Source: Turritopsis dohrnii
Taxonomy: Eukaryota > Cnidaria > Hydrozoa > Anthoathecata > Oceaniidae
Length of the DNA: 64,000 nt
Assembly: GCA_027922465.2 (NCBI GenBank)
Contig: BQMF02000018.1
Location: forward strand, 806,001 to 870,000
Reading direction: 5' to 3'
Part shown: in pieces, positions 23,301 to 34,911 of the stretch
Layout: the number at the start of each line of letters is the position of its first letter
How positions within the stretch are numbered: position 1 is the first letter of the stretch
Made by a program: the position numbers and the translations under genes
The notes under the pieces: generated by a model
Database searches by the model: none
The model's input: the letters and a program-made list of their open reading frames with translations, nothing else
What the model was told of the DNA's origin: nothing

Positions 23301-26300
23301 CGAATAGTTGGTGAATCTGAAATTGCATGATGTGTTTTTGTCTCCTTAGGTGGAGTAATACGTAGCAATGAAGCTCTGTTGTTGATGTAAGTATGCCCAG
23401 GAAACAACTGCGGTCTGTGTTCAATATGGTTGTTTCTTTGAGTTGAATAGGGTGTACTTTTTAAAAGTCTCCTAAATGAAAAATCTAGCTTGTTGAATAT
23501 AACACAAGAATTGTAGATAGCATTTATTGGGTGATACAAACCTCTCTTTGTTCATTATATCCAACTCAAAGCATTCTTTCTGAAGTTTAGACATTGTTTT
23601 AAGATCGTTCAACCCCTTTTCTATTTCATTCTTTAATACATATATATCTTCACTCTAAAAGATGGAAAGACATGTTTCATTTTGACATCATCTATACAAA
23701 CTAAATTTTAATTGTTGCATCACATAGCCATACCTGAAATGGCGAAGGCGAGGATGAATCTGATGTAATGTCTTCAGAGAAAAAATGATAACTTAAAATA
23801 GAAAACAAAATAGAAAATCGGTGCGCAATAATGAATTCACAAACAGAACTGGACAGATGTGACAATGACATCTCACCGACCACCTGTCATACTGGATAGT
23901 TGATTCAAAAACTCATTCGCTTCAACATCATTGCAATTAAAGGAAATTGCATGAATAGGAATAGTCTTATTGATATGTGAGAAAATCTTCTGTGGTAACT
24001 GAAAGAAAAACATAGAAGATGCAGATATCTTCAATTATTTCACGAGTCCTCTCGCATAATAACAAGCACCTGGTCTGGTCTTCCATCAGTGAGAAGGTAC
24101 AATGCTTCAACACCCTGCATACTGTATGCAAGATGAATTGCACGTAATGTATTTGTGCTGCCATTGGCTTCTAATGCTTTCACCCAATACCAAGCATTTT
24201 CAAGGTTCTAAATAAAATTTATTTTAAGCAACAATGCATCACAATTTTTTCCTGCTATCATAAAAATCTAGAGTAGAGCTGCGTCATAATGGTAGAAGAT
24301 TATTACTTCAGAGTTACATGCAACCAAATGATCACGCCACGACTCAACATTAGAATCAAAATGGATAAGATTAAATTTCACTTTATTGACCAGTTGTTCC
24401 TAAAAGTATAAACATTATTAACTTTCAGTAAATCTTTCATCAGTTTGATTTATTTGTTTGTTGAATCATCTAATTACCTGGAATAACTTTAACAGTTTTT
24501 CCTTCACAAAGTGGAGTCTAGAGTCCATGGAAAAGGATGTATCAATCAGGATTACCACCTAAATGTAAATATTTGTTATAAAAACAACATTTTACACATA
24601 ATAGTGAAAATAAAAATATCCGCCAATCTGATTAGATGTATAAACTGATAAAAACCTGGTCTTCAATGATTGTTCCAAATAATTCACGACTTCCTTTCTG
24701 CAACCAATCAAGTCTAAGAGAAAATAAGACGAAGTAAAATTGAAAAATCGTGTTTATTTCTTGAAGAATTCAATGTTGGAAAATAAATACCGCTGTCTAT
24801 ATCTGCCAAGCATCAACATGATTCTACTCTTGAATCGATTAAATGATGATTCTGTTACATGAACATGTTTTACACTGCCATCGAACCATCTAAAAAAATA
24901 AATACAAAAAAAAATGTTTATAATTGAAAGAATGAAACTGAGGCTTGGAGAGAAATAATCTTTTAATACTGACTTTAAATGAGCAAATTTGGAGCAGTAC
25001 TTTGCGTTAACCAATCTTGAATCGGCTCCCTAAATACAGAGAAAAATAATATTACAATATAAAGTCACATGCATGTTAAATGCATCAGTACATTTTATTA
25101 TGTTTACCGGTTGTGTATCTAATACACCATCACAATGATGGAAAGCTGAATCTTTCAGATACGAATACAAAGTTAAATTAACTTTTTTCAGTCCATATTT
25201 TTTAAGCCACTCTCTTGAACTCATTGAAAATTCGTTTGTTGATTTTTGAGGTTTGGAGGACTGCAATTTGTATTTCTGTTCCTCTTGAATCACTGTGAAG
25301 AAACAATTAACTATATACCAAACTTATAGGGAATATTGTCTCATGATATAAATTCCAGTAGAAAAAAAGTTTATAACTGTGAAATTGAATCAATATCAAA
25401 ACACAATACATACACTTATTCGATAAAGATGTTGTTTCAAGATCTGAGAGAAGAGATTGAACATCAAAAAGGGTATTCCTTGCCACATCTAACTCCTCCC
25501 AAATCATCATGACATCTTTCCTTACACCCATTCCATGTGAGTTTTTACTGCTACTTGACATACTGTTATTATCTTCTTCACAATCGCATACATGAAATCT
25601 GAAAAGTTAAAGGTTAAATTACTAAGCTTGTAAGTATAAGTTGAACAATGCACTGCAGATTTCAAAAATATACATATATAATATACATGAACAATCACAA
25701 CAAAAAAGAAAATGTTTATGTACCTTCCACTTTTGGAATCTGCAAAATTTTTCAACAAACCCAATTTTGTGGAATTGGATTTCTTGATATAAACAAGGTG
25801 GATAGGCTTCAAAACATCTTTCACCTAGAAAAAAAAAATGAATTTTTTAACATTTTGTGTTGTTTCTCGCCAACAAAAATCTAAAATGAGTATCAGATGA
25901 TGATATTTTTTATTTAATAATATCTGCACACAATGCATCTTTCCAATTGCTGCGCAAAGTTATCGGATCAGTGTGATCACAACGGGTCGGTAGCTTAGTG
26001 GTTAGAGCAATTGCCCGGCAAGTGAGAGGTTGTGGGTTTGGGTCTGATAACTTTGCGCTGCAATTGCAAAGGTACATTGTGTGTGGATATCATTAATTAA
26101 TATAACAATACAGCACAATCCATATTTGAGCTGCATAAAGAAACCAGTATCAATGATGCAATCAGTTTCAACATTACTATTACTAAAATTAAACAGTCAA
26201 TTATATTTTTTATAAAATTTATCTACATTGGAACTCAGATTCACATAACACCCACAAAATACAATAACATAAGGATGAGTCTACATCTAGAGCGATTTTA

Positions 26301-29300
26301 AAATTTTTTTTGTCTCTTTCTCAAAGGTGCGTTTTTGAAAGATAACATTTGATATATATAATGGATGATTTCTAATGTCTGTGTGAAATCAATTTACAGA
26401 CTAATTTTCATGTACATACATTTATGGATATACTTATCATTTTTAATCTTTCAAACATGCAAACATCTTTAACACAGCCCTCTGAATTTCTGAAAAAGCC
26501 GGCGGCAAAATTTTGCCGTCGTAGGGAAAATGTAGGACGGCAGTCGAAAATTCGCGACGGCAAAATTTTGCCGCCGTAGTCAAAATTTACGACGGCGTCC
26601 AGAAATTTGCGACTGCAATTTCATATTGACGTGGGGGACGATTCTAGCAGTCTAGCGTCCTAGACCAGCTAGTTACTGGTGAACCCCAAACACCAGAATT
26701 AGCAGAAAGCTAATCTTATCTTTCGTCAATATTATGTAGAAGCGATGGATCGTTAGGGTAAAACTACTCTTAGTTTTACTTGTGGTGTGAACTTAAGTTA
26801 AGACTTCAGTCAAATCTAATCAATTTTCAACGAATTATCAGAGCATTTTTTGAGGAAACTAACCGAAAAATATGTAATAGTTCTACCGTAATTGTAAAGA
26901 CAAATCAATTTTTAACAAATTATCAAAGCATTTTTTGAGGAAACTAACCGTAATGGAATGAAATTAAAACATGGAGGTTATCAGTTCACGAGCTAACAGT
27001 TTTTTCTTGAAATACATGAAATACATGAAATAAGAATGCACAGATAAATGAACTAAATGCTGAGTAAACGGTCATAAGGCTATTAAATCTTCATTCTTGT
27101 CTTGTTAAAATTACGTCAGCTTCGTAAAAGTGAGATTAGACTCCTTAACTAGCCGCGTCAGCTTCGTAAAAGTTGTTTTCTATTCGTTATTTAGCTACGT
27201 CAACTTCGTAAAAGTGAGATTAGACTCGTTTGCTAGCCGCGTGAGCTTCGTAAAAGCAGCTTTTTATTCCTTAATTAGCCACGTCAACTTCGTAAAAGTG
27301 AGATTAGACTCCTTAACTAGCCGCGACAGCTTCGTAAAAGTTGTTTTCTATTCCTTATTTAGCTACGTCAAGTTCGTAAATGTGAGATTAGACTCCTTTA
27401 TATCATCATTTTTAACGTCGGCAAAATTTTGCCGTCATTGGAAAAAACCTCGACGGCACTACGACGGCAATTGCCGAATGCCGTCGTAGATTCAGAGGGC
27501 TGTTAACATCTACCTTTCTTTTCATATTCACCTTTTATTTTTGAGTTATGTCTATCAGTTTACGTTAGAACCCTGTCCTATGCAGATGCTAATTGGGTGA
27601 TCCTTATCAAATTTGCACCAGTCCTTTCCGCGACATGATATCAAAATGTCAAAATTCAAATTGGTCTGGCAATTAATATTTGGCCCTAAAAAGTAAGTTT
27701 AAAGGGGAAGTCTACTTTAAAAATCAAAATTTAGTTTTTTGTACCATTTGCAAGACTTTCAAAAATGATGAAAGTCAAGTTTTTAAATTTTCAAAAAACC
27801 ACTTTTCGTTCACAAGATATTGCTGTTTAAAGTTTTTGCTCAAAACTTAATCTCCATGGAAATGTGACATCACAACGTGCAAAAATAAATTGCTGACATA
27901 TAAACATATTATAAATAACACAGGAAATTATAACGATGCAGCGTTTAATTTAAGTGATTTGTTAGCTGCTGGCATTTGTTACTATACATACAAAATTCTA
28001 GCAGTGCATCACTAAAAGTTTCTGACCTATTTGAGCTATTTGTACCTAGAGAATTTAAAACAAAAATCAGTATAATGATATAACCTTTTAAACTGCATAT
28101 TTTAAGGTCATTACAAAAGACAACATTTTAAAAAATAGCTGAAAAATGGCTTTTTTCAACTTTGGACTTGAATTTTTCAAAATTGAGGTCCAAGTGCAAA
28201 CTGAAACTGAATTTTCACTGAGGGCACACACAAAGATAATGTTTTCAGCCAAAATCAACTCTGTCAAGGGCTAAATCAAAAACTGTTGCGGAAAGAACAA
28301 TGGTACAAATTTGAGTAGAATCACCCAATTGAATTAATAGCAAACTTTATTGTAAAATGAAAATGCTACCTTATCTGTTAATATATCTAATCCAGACTTG
28401 CAAAAGCTTCCATCCGTATAGACGTAGATAGCTTCAACCTAGGAAAAACATGAATGTCATAACAGAATCTTTAAAAAACAAAACAACCAGTGCATAAGAG
28501 AAAATATCTCACTTGCGAATCTGAGGAAGCATCAAGAATTGATTGAAGAAGGCTAGTGGAGTTGTATTCTGTTCGTTTTGTTAGATCATTTAACCATTCA
28601 TTAGCTTCAGAGCAAGTATCACCATTTACAGGCACACATTTGGGATAGCATTTTGATTCATCTGCTGTTGCACTACCCAAAGAAAATCCAGATAAGTTAA
28701 AAGACAAGTAATCTTTTCCACATCAGTATTTTATCTAAAAAGCTGCTGTTCCATTCTTATTTACTGAAGAGTTTGAATTTAGTTATCTCCTACAAGAATC
28801 GTTATGTTCATGCTTTGCTTAAGCAAGTTCAATGAAGTGACAACCTGGATCTGCACAACCCTATGTAGTAATTTTACCTACCGTAAAAAATTAAACTTTT
28901 GGATTTTTGAAATTTGTTCTTTTATCAGAGATTTGAGAACTTGCACATTAGATTCAAAATGAATGTCTGATGTTTCTTCGATATCAATGATGATACAAAC
29001 GCGTTTCTCCTGAATGACACCAAATGTTCTCCGACTGAAACACAATCCAGAATGTTTATTAATCAAATTACAAAGCCCAAATGTTTTAGCCGATTTTGTT
29101 AGTAGCCATAAGGACAGATTGCCAATAGTATTCTCTGGTGATTCAAGGTGAGGTGGGGACTTTGGCAATGATTATCAGTCATTGTAAATGAGTAAAATCT
29201 CAAAAGAGTTGATCAAAATTTCAAGCAAGGAATCAATAGCTTTTATTCTTCCACTTTGAATTTTCTGATTTCTTAATTTCATGAAGTAGATTAGTTTTGA

Positions 29301-30025
29301 GAATGATAAATTAATGATAAAATTGAGAATGATATAAAACATCTTACCTAGAAGTAGTCAACCATTCTAAACGTCTCTTGTACATTTCAACAGCATGTTT
29401 CAGATTCTCTTCAACTTTGACTAAAGTATTTCTTGATGCAATGACCTAAATAGAATAACTACTTTATTTTGGGCAACATCAATGATTTTAGTTGTTAGCT
29501 GTTTACAGTTATAACTACTTTCAATTTGGCAGCCTTGACAATAATAAAATCAAACTTACATTGTAAAATGTTCCATTTTTGTAAGCAACTTTTTTAAACA
29601 GTCCAATAGAGTATCTTGACGAAACAGGTTTCTTCAGAATGTGTATGTAATCTATGAAAGACAAGATGAAGAAAAAATTTAAAAAATGTAAAAATAACCT
29701 GCACATGAATATTCAAGAGTTTTATGGTGTTAAAAAATACCATCACTATTTTTAAATCCAATAGTTGACAACACATGCATAAAATCAAGCTTGAGTTTCT
29801 TCAATCCATAAAGCTAAAAAATGACATAAAGTATAGATTTACAGTTCTATAGTTCTAAATATCACAAGCTTTTATTGTTTTTAACATTGATAAAAGATTG
29901 AGAACTTATGACAACTATTATACCTTTAACCAGCTCGTAGAAGAAATAAGTTCAGTAACCCGGTCTTGTTTACGAAAAATTAATTCATTATCTTGAAATT
30001 TGTTTTGCATTTTTTCTTTTGACAT
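17339..30025 (-). CDS. VWA3-like protein: von Willebrand A domains, DUF4537/Tudor-like modules, coiled coil
   Basis: One long minus-strand gene. The first ten coding exons were joined in phase: 29924-30025 (start at 30025), 29741-29813, 29560-29651, 29348-29445, 28882-29034, 28513-28672, 28370-28438, 25724-25824, 25414-25598 and 25108-25292. More follow down to a stop at 17339. The N-terminal VWA-like segment (RVCIIIDIEETSD ... AIYVYTDGS) lacks a proper MIDAS. The second, at about 24700-23890, keeps it: VVILIDTSFSMDSR, GSTNT and LLTDGRPD. Then come the VWA3 signature VLAPTVINHNPKYVPALKK (22880), two Tudor-like DUF4537 stretches (VLARSDLDGFYYPAIV at 21200; VGDYVLVKC at 20600), a Gln/Glu-rich coiled coil (19260-19790) and further Tudor-like modules (FKDDGWYYR, VVALHPRYQYAYAPG). 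VWA3A/VWA3B relatives are associated with cilia in animals. Whether it is closer to A or B I cannot say. Confidence 0.8.
22378..22779. mobile_element. hAT-like MITE in VWA3-like intron
   Basis: The 402 bp element is bounded by inverted CAGGGTTGCCACTC and its near complement GAGTGGCAACCCTG. CAGGG termini are common in hAT elements. No clean 8 bp target duplication is visible. The interior contains repeated TCCTGACAAA words and no transposase. Confidence 0.65.
23060..23141. repeat. Exact 41 bp tandem duplication
   Basis: Two identical 41 bp units, 23060-23100 and 23101-23141, each beginning TAAGACATGCAGCTTTAG, lie in an intron of the VWA3-like gene. The identity implies a recent duplication. 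Confidence 0.9.
25921..26088 (+). mobile_element. Inverted-repeat element enclosing a tRNA-Ala-like core
   Basis: The arms 25921-25966 and 26043-26088 are inverted repeats of about 46 bp (ACACAATG...CGCAAAGTTATC). Between them, from 25985, is a tRNA-like sequence: GGTAGCTTAGTGGTTAGAGC is a good box A and D arm; CCGGCAA is an anticodon-loop-like segment (anticodon GGC, Ala) with C in place of the invariant T33; and GTGGGTTTGGGTCTGA is a degraded box B. The T stem no longer pairs, so this is not a working tRNA. It lies in the largest VWA3-like intron. Confidence 0.65.
26475..27502. mobile_element. Non-autonomous transposon with CAGCCCTCTGAAT termini and TTAACA duplication
   Basis: The inverted ends CAGCCCTCTGAAT and ATTCAGAGGGCTG bound 1028 bp, flanked by exact TTAACA at 26469-26474 and 27503-27508. 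Inside both ends are multiple copies of the palindromic word CGGCAAAATTTTGCCG. The centre carries two copies of a ~40 bp direct repeat (26822-26868 and 26906-26948) and a minisatellite. There is no transposase. I do not recognise the family. Confidence 0.75.
27116..27400. repeat. Minisatellite of ~42 bp half-units (~84 bp higher-order unit)
   Basis: About seven imperfect units share AGCTTCGTAAAAG or AACTTCGTAAAAG and alternate between GTGAGATTAGACTCC and TTGTTTTCTATTCC versions. The apparent plus-strand open frame here is only the repeat read in a phase without stops. Confidence 0.85.
27591..28330. mobile_element. MITE with AATTGGGTGAT termini, 740 bp
   Basis: The ends match in inverted orientation over about 50 bp (AATTGGGTGAT ... 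CAAATTTG ... TTTCCGC). The interior is AT-rich and non-coding. It lies between the preceding element and the exon at 28370-28438 of the VWA3-like gene. Confidence 0.75.
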
Positions 30026-31353
30026 GCATATAAGAAAGATTAAATCATACAGAAAAATAAATTCATTCTGATTGCATATAGATTAAGTTCTTTATTTATG
30101 ATTAATTTCTATGATTAACTTTTGTCAATTGACATTCATTTCAAGTTGCATAAAGCATAAAATTCATAAAAACTGACCACTAAAATATACCATTCAATTA
30201 AGTAAGAAGTGATGCCCATGCTAAACCTGGGTAATCAATTCCATTAAAAGGGCCTCTATTTCCTTTTAGAATCAAAGAAGTATATAGAGAAATGAATGAA
30301 GACAACAGCAAACACTACCCAAATATCTCATGGAATTTATTTTGCACACGTCAATGTAAATTGACTTTTGTTAATAAAGAAAATGAAATAGAAAATAACA
30401 ATATCCAAATTAATGGTTATATACTTATATACTTGTCCAATAACTACTACAGAGGAACAATTATCTACTACCAAGAAATTTTGATAAATATGATCAAAAT
30501 GTCTACCCAAAGGACTGACAAAGCTAACTTGTCTATCTGGAAATATCTTGTAAAACCATTACCAATGGAGAGTAAAAAGGATTCCCGGCAACAGTTATTT
30601 TTGAAGACCATGCTTTGAAACATCCTCTTATTTTTTGTGGTGGTGAACGAAAACAAGTCAGCACTGAATAAAGAATATTAACGTTTTCAGAGAGAATGGC
30701 CTGTTATGTTTTTATTAGATTATTATAAATAAGCAAGAGAAGCATTCTGAAGTATTTCTGTTGTTATTTTTTGTAAAACTATTATTATATATTAACTATT
30801 GTCCCCAAAGTCGGTATTACCGATGTTGAGATAGATTGAACTAAATCAACCCCTGCATATGAAATCAAAGAAAAGTATTCAAATCAGTTTGTTGTGAAGT
30901 CAATACAGAAAATCAATAAACATTTTTAGTGTATGATTTATCATAATAAGATATGGATTTAGATTTTTTATCAAATCAACCTCCAATCCCGAGAACATTA
31001 CTTCAGATGAAATCTTAATTGGTTCATAACTTGCGTGATGTAGCTTGAAATTCTACTTTTTTTTGCTTTATAGCAGCAGGTCCAGTCAGTGTCATCAGAC
31101 TGTCAAACTGGACAACACAGAAAACTTCACAACATTAGACGTCTTTAACATGCAACCTAGTGTCCAAAATTCTAAAACACCAAAAGAATGAAGGATACAA
31201 TAAAAGAAAATTAAATACATTAGATCTACATCGAGAAAAAAAACAAATCGTATCCATGTCAGCTATGAGTTTGTGTATTTTGGACTTGATTACTCAGTTT
31301 TTGACTTGATGGACTACTTGATTCTCTAGTGTAGGGGTGTGCGCTGCACCCGT

Positions 31354-31559
31354 ATAGACCTTTTCATGAATTACGTCACTACAAGCAACGCCTCGTTTTC
31401 AAACTAAATATTAATGACGTTTAAGCCGTTTATAAAGAGAAATGGCACCTTAGGGAAAAATTTATCACGAAATTCTTTTAGTAAGGTTAAGCACGCAACT
31501 GTTCTTAAACTTGAAAACAAGGCGATGCTTGTAATGACGTAATTCATGAAAAGGTCTAT
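31354..31559. mobile_element. MITE with ATAGACCTTTTCATGAATTA termini, ~206 bp
   Basis: Inverted termini of about 50 bp (ATAGACCTTTTCATGAATTA, then ACGTCA) enclose a short AT-rich core. No coding content. A TA or AT target site is likely but cannot be told from the terminal repeat. Confidence 0.75.
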
Positions 31560-31678
31560 TGTGGTGTTTGTGTTTGTGTTTTACATTCCGTAATTCTATT
31601 AATTTAGCGCGCACCGAAAAATAATATTTGCGAAAAAAGTGCGCAATAAATTAGGGTACGTCAGTTATTTTCGTAGAC

Positions 31679-31738
31679 AGGTGCGCCACGTCCGTTCAGT
31701 TTCACTAAAAATGCGGAATCTTATTATACGCATGCGCA
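31679..31738 (+). repeat. Left member of an inverted pair containing GCATGCGCA
   Basis: Contains GCCACGTCCGTTC, TGCGGAAT and TATTATACGCATGCGCA. The same words in the same order occur in reverse complement at 34717-34764. GCGCATGCGC-like words resemble NRF1 sites, but a transposon end is equally possible. Confidence 0.6.
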
Positions 31739-32218
31739 TTTAAAGCATGATATCTAGCATTGCAAGGAAAAGAAAAAGCTCCGTTCTCAAATTCAGTTGT
31801 TTCCTTTATGACTGAATTTCTGGAAAATAAACAGAATATTAACTATGTAGCCCTATATTTTTTGGATAGCTAAATGAATAAACTTACTCTTCCACTGCAT
31901 CATTGTTTTCTTTCTTCTCTATTCTTTCAAAACAACAGCGACAAAATTAGTTAAAATTTAATTTCAAATATCCATTATTTAAGCTGTTGAAACCGACACT
32001 TGATGAGTTTTATTTGCAAAACAAAACTATATCAGAGCATCAGTAGCCATGTAACAAGGTTTCCTGAAAGTTTCAAGTTCCTAAAAATTTTTTTCACCAA
32101 CATTTTACGAGTAAATCTAGATGTCACTAACATCAAAATATTACATCAAATTTTCCAGCCACAAGTCTTTTACAAAAAAATTCGAATGCCAATCGAACTC
32201 TCAGCGAATACTTTATTC

Positions 32219-32290
32219 AACCTTGTACCCAGTATTTCTTGTCTTTTCACTATTCAAATGGCGAAATAACAAGAAACATTGGGTACGATG
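32219..32290. repeat. Degenerate relative of the 12.8 kb palindrome
   Basis: The arms AACCTTGTACCCAGTATTTC and its imperfect complement (GAAACATTGGGTACGATG) match the outer arms of the 94 bp palindrome at 12821, with a different centre. This supports a family of short fold-back elements. Confidence 0.6.
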
Positions 32291-32454
32291 ATGCTTACTT
32301 TTTATGTTACTAACAATGAGATTCTTTGTTGTTGTTGCGACAAAAAGAATCTTCTGTTAAGACAATGGATAAACATGCCCGTATTGTTCGTCGATCGTGT
32401 AGAGCCGCATAGAGATAAAGATTGCTCTGTCTGTGATAAGAGAACCCAGCCGGC

Positions 32455-32599
32455 AAAAAGACGTCTTAAATCCGTCTTAAACTAGTCGGATTTGTCCGTT
32501 CAGAAAACGTCTTTTAAAGACGTCTTTAAAACGTTATAAAAAGACGTTTTCTTAACGGACAAATCCGACTAGTTTAAGACGGATTTAAGACGTCTTTTT
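32455..32599. repeat. Hairpin with 61 bp arms, one mismatch, 23 bp loop
   Basis: Arms 32455-32515 and 32539-32599 are reverse complements apart from one position. Each arm carries AAAAAGACGTCTTAAATCCG at its outer end. Decayed AAGACGTC/AAACGT words continue to about 32670. It is a fold-back element or a long hairpin locus, with no reading frame. Confidence 0.9.
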
Positions 32600-34716
32600 C
32601 TAACGTTTTAAAGACGTCTTCATTTTATCTGCTAAAAACGTTTTTAAAACCACTTTAAGATGTCTTTTCAGGTGCGTTTCTCCTTGGGTACAGAAGACAA
32701 TTAATTAGTTTCTCATGTCTTCATGTTTCAGTAATAATGAATGAATGAATGAATAAAGAAATAAATAAGAAAACTGATGACAAAATCTTCTTATTCAAAT
32801 ATTTACATGTAATTTATAAATTAATTGGGGAACAAATAGCTCATAACACTGCCAAAGTTTAAAGCCGGCCATTATTAAAAAATATTCTGTAAAACGTAAG
32901 TATAGTCTTTCATAAAATAAGGTATAAAAAAGACATGCACCTCACTTGTTTATATGTTTTTATGCACTGAAGATGATTTTTATCGAAAAGCTTTTGCTAT
33001 TTTAAACACGAGTCTTATCTATTTTTCACATATGTTTTAACCTGGCATAATATTATTCTACACATGCAAATAAAAAATGGTGATTTTTCAATTAGCAGGA
33101 GCGGCTGCTGTTGTCATGTTTTTCGTCAGTGAAACAAGAGCAGTTTTTAGTTTATCGCATGATTTTGTGTATTTCCTCCTTCTCAGCTTTTTTGACAGAG
33201 ATCTAAAATACAAAAACCCTATTTAATGAGAGGTGTTATAACAATCACAAAAATGAAAACATCTAGAGTAAACAGGACACATACCAGTAACTGCTGATAT
33301 AATCTTTTCTCATCAAATGTTTTGTTATCATGTTAAGAGAACAATAAGCAACTTGGGTGAAAATAATCTAAATCAAGAATAACAAACACTTTTAGCAGAA
33401 CAGAACAAACGGAATGCAGGAAGGATACATACAATAAAGCAATGTGTGCAACAAGCATGGAAAAGCATGAAAATTAAATTAAAAAGTTATATAATTACCA
33501 TTTCAGTACTAAATTAACAGCGTACTGGAAATCTGATCTATCTACTTGGATTAACTGAAACCTGAAAAACAGACAAAACATTCATGTCTATCATTAAACT
33601 CCATAGACATTTCGAAACATCATCGAAGTGTATATGATATGACAGAACAACAAACTCATAACAAGCACAAAAATTAAATATCAGTGCAAGAAACACAAGA
33701 ATAACATATCTTTATATATATCTTGAATATAAAAACAAACATGACAGGCAAACTTTTCCAAAAACTGTATGCTCATTATTGGGTAAAATAAAATAATCTC
33801 AAGTATCTTAATCAAAGTGAAATGTTTAAACTTTGTCTAAACTAAAATTTGCATCCATCATTTTAAGAAATTCATCTTTTCGTACAACTTCAAAGTTCTG
33901 AATGGAAAGAAACATTTCATGCGTTCGAAAATTTGTTCTAAAATTTATGGCAATGTCATTGTGGATGGTTTCTACTGGTAGTGAGTTATTAAACAGAAAT
34001 GATTACTACAGATAAATTTGTAATGAATTACTGATTAATTTACTAGAAATTATAACTTGTTATGATTCCCCCCTCAAAAAGGATGCTCATCACATGAGAA
34101 ACAATGATGAGAAACAATGTAAACAATATAAGCAGTCTGTTACATTATTGTTAGTTTTATTATTGTAATTACAAATTTGAGTTTGAAAACCTTTGAAAGT
34201 AAATAAAGTAAAACAAGGAAACCTTTCCATACAGTTGTTACAAAGTTTCTCTTAAAGAAGATAATTTCTACAAAACGTTCATTGACTTACCTTGCAGTAT
34301 CAGATGTCTTCATTTTCACGTTAATCAGCCAATTTACTTTCATATTAAAAAAATTTTTAGGTCTTTGAATTTATCATTTTCTGAAAGTTCAATGATTTGG
34401 CTTTTTAATAACATATAGCTTTTTCTGCGAAAAACTCATTTGATATTGATTTTTAACTGTTTTCCACGTACACCAACAGCTAACCCAGCAAAAATGTGTC
34501 TTTTTGATTCACACAATAAACGTTATCCAGTTGAAGAAACATGTTGTTCTAAACTGTTTTCTTCTCCACAAAGGATGAACAATGGATTCCAATCGGTCAG
34601 CGTGGTTACATTACGTTAAAAAGTAGTAAAAATTCATCTGTTTTCATGCCCATGAACGTGACCTGAACGAAGCCATTCTCAATACTTATAAAAACGGCTG
34701 AAATTAAAGTTCCAAC

Positions 34717-34764
34717 TGCGCATGCGTATAATAATATTCCGCAAGCGAACGGACGTGGCGCGCG
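34717..34764 (-). repeat. Right member of the inverted pair with 31679-31738
   Basis: On the minus strand it reads GCCACGTCCGTTCGC, TGCGGAAT and TATTATACGCATGCGCA, matching 31679-31738. The pair encloses about 3 kb without a recognisable gene. Confidence 0.6.
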
Positions 34765-34911
34765 TACTATCAATTTAGGGACAAGGAGAAAAGGAAAAAA
34801 AAACATTAAATAAATTTGAATTTATAGATCACAATATAATGTTACACCTTTTTTTATAAGCATACATAACGGATATAAGCCTAATTAATTAGGTTGATAA
34901 TTACCAAAAAT

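Larger units (their letters stand above)
30026..34844. other. Gene-poor interval
   Basis: No gene can be supported. Several short minus-strand segments with splice-like borders (around 34282-34304, 33503-33564, 33308-33374 and 33116-33203) do not join into one frame. Structured repeats in the interval are listed separately. Confidence 0.45.

Noticed and set aside
25985..26057. A functional tRNA-Ala gene
   Set aside because: T33 is replaced, the T stem does not pair and the flanks are inverted repeats, so it is a derived repeat.
27130..27489. A repetitive 119-codon protein (SFVKVVFYSL units)
   Set aside because: It is the minisatellite read in an open phase inside a transposon.
30292..30618. 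108-codon plus-strand frame
   Set aside because: AT-rich composition, no domain and no splice context; likely chance.
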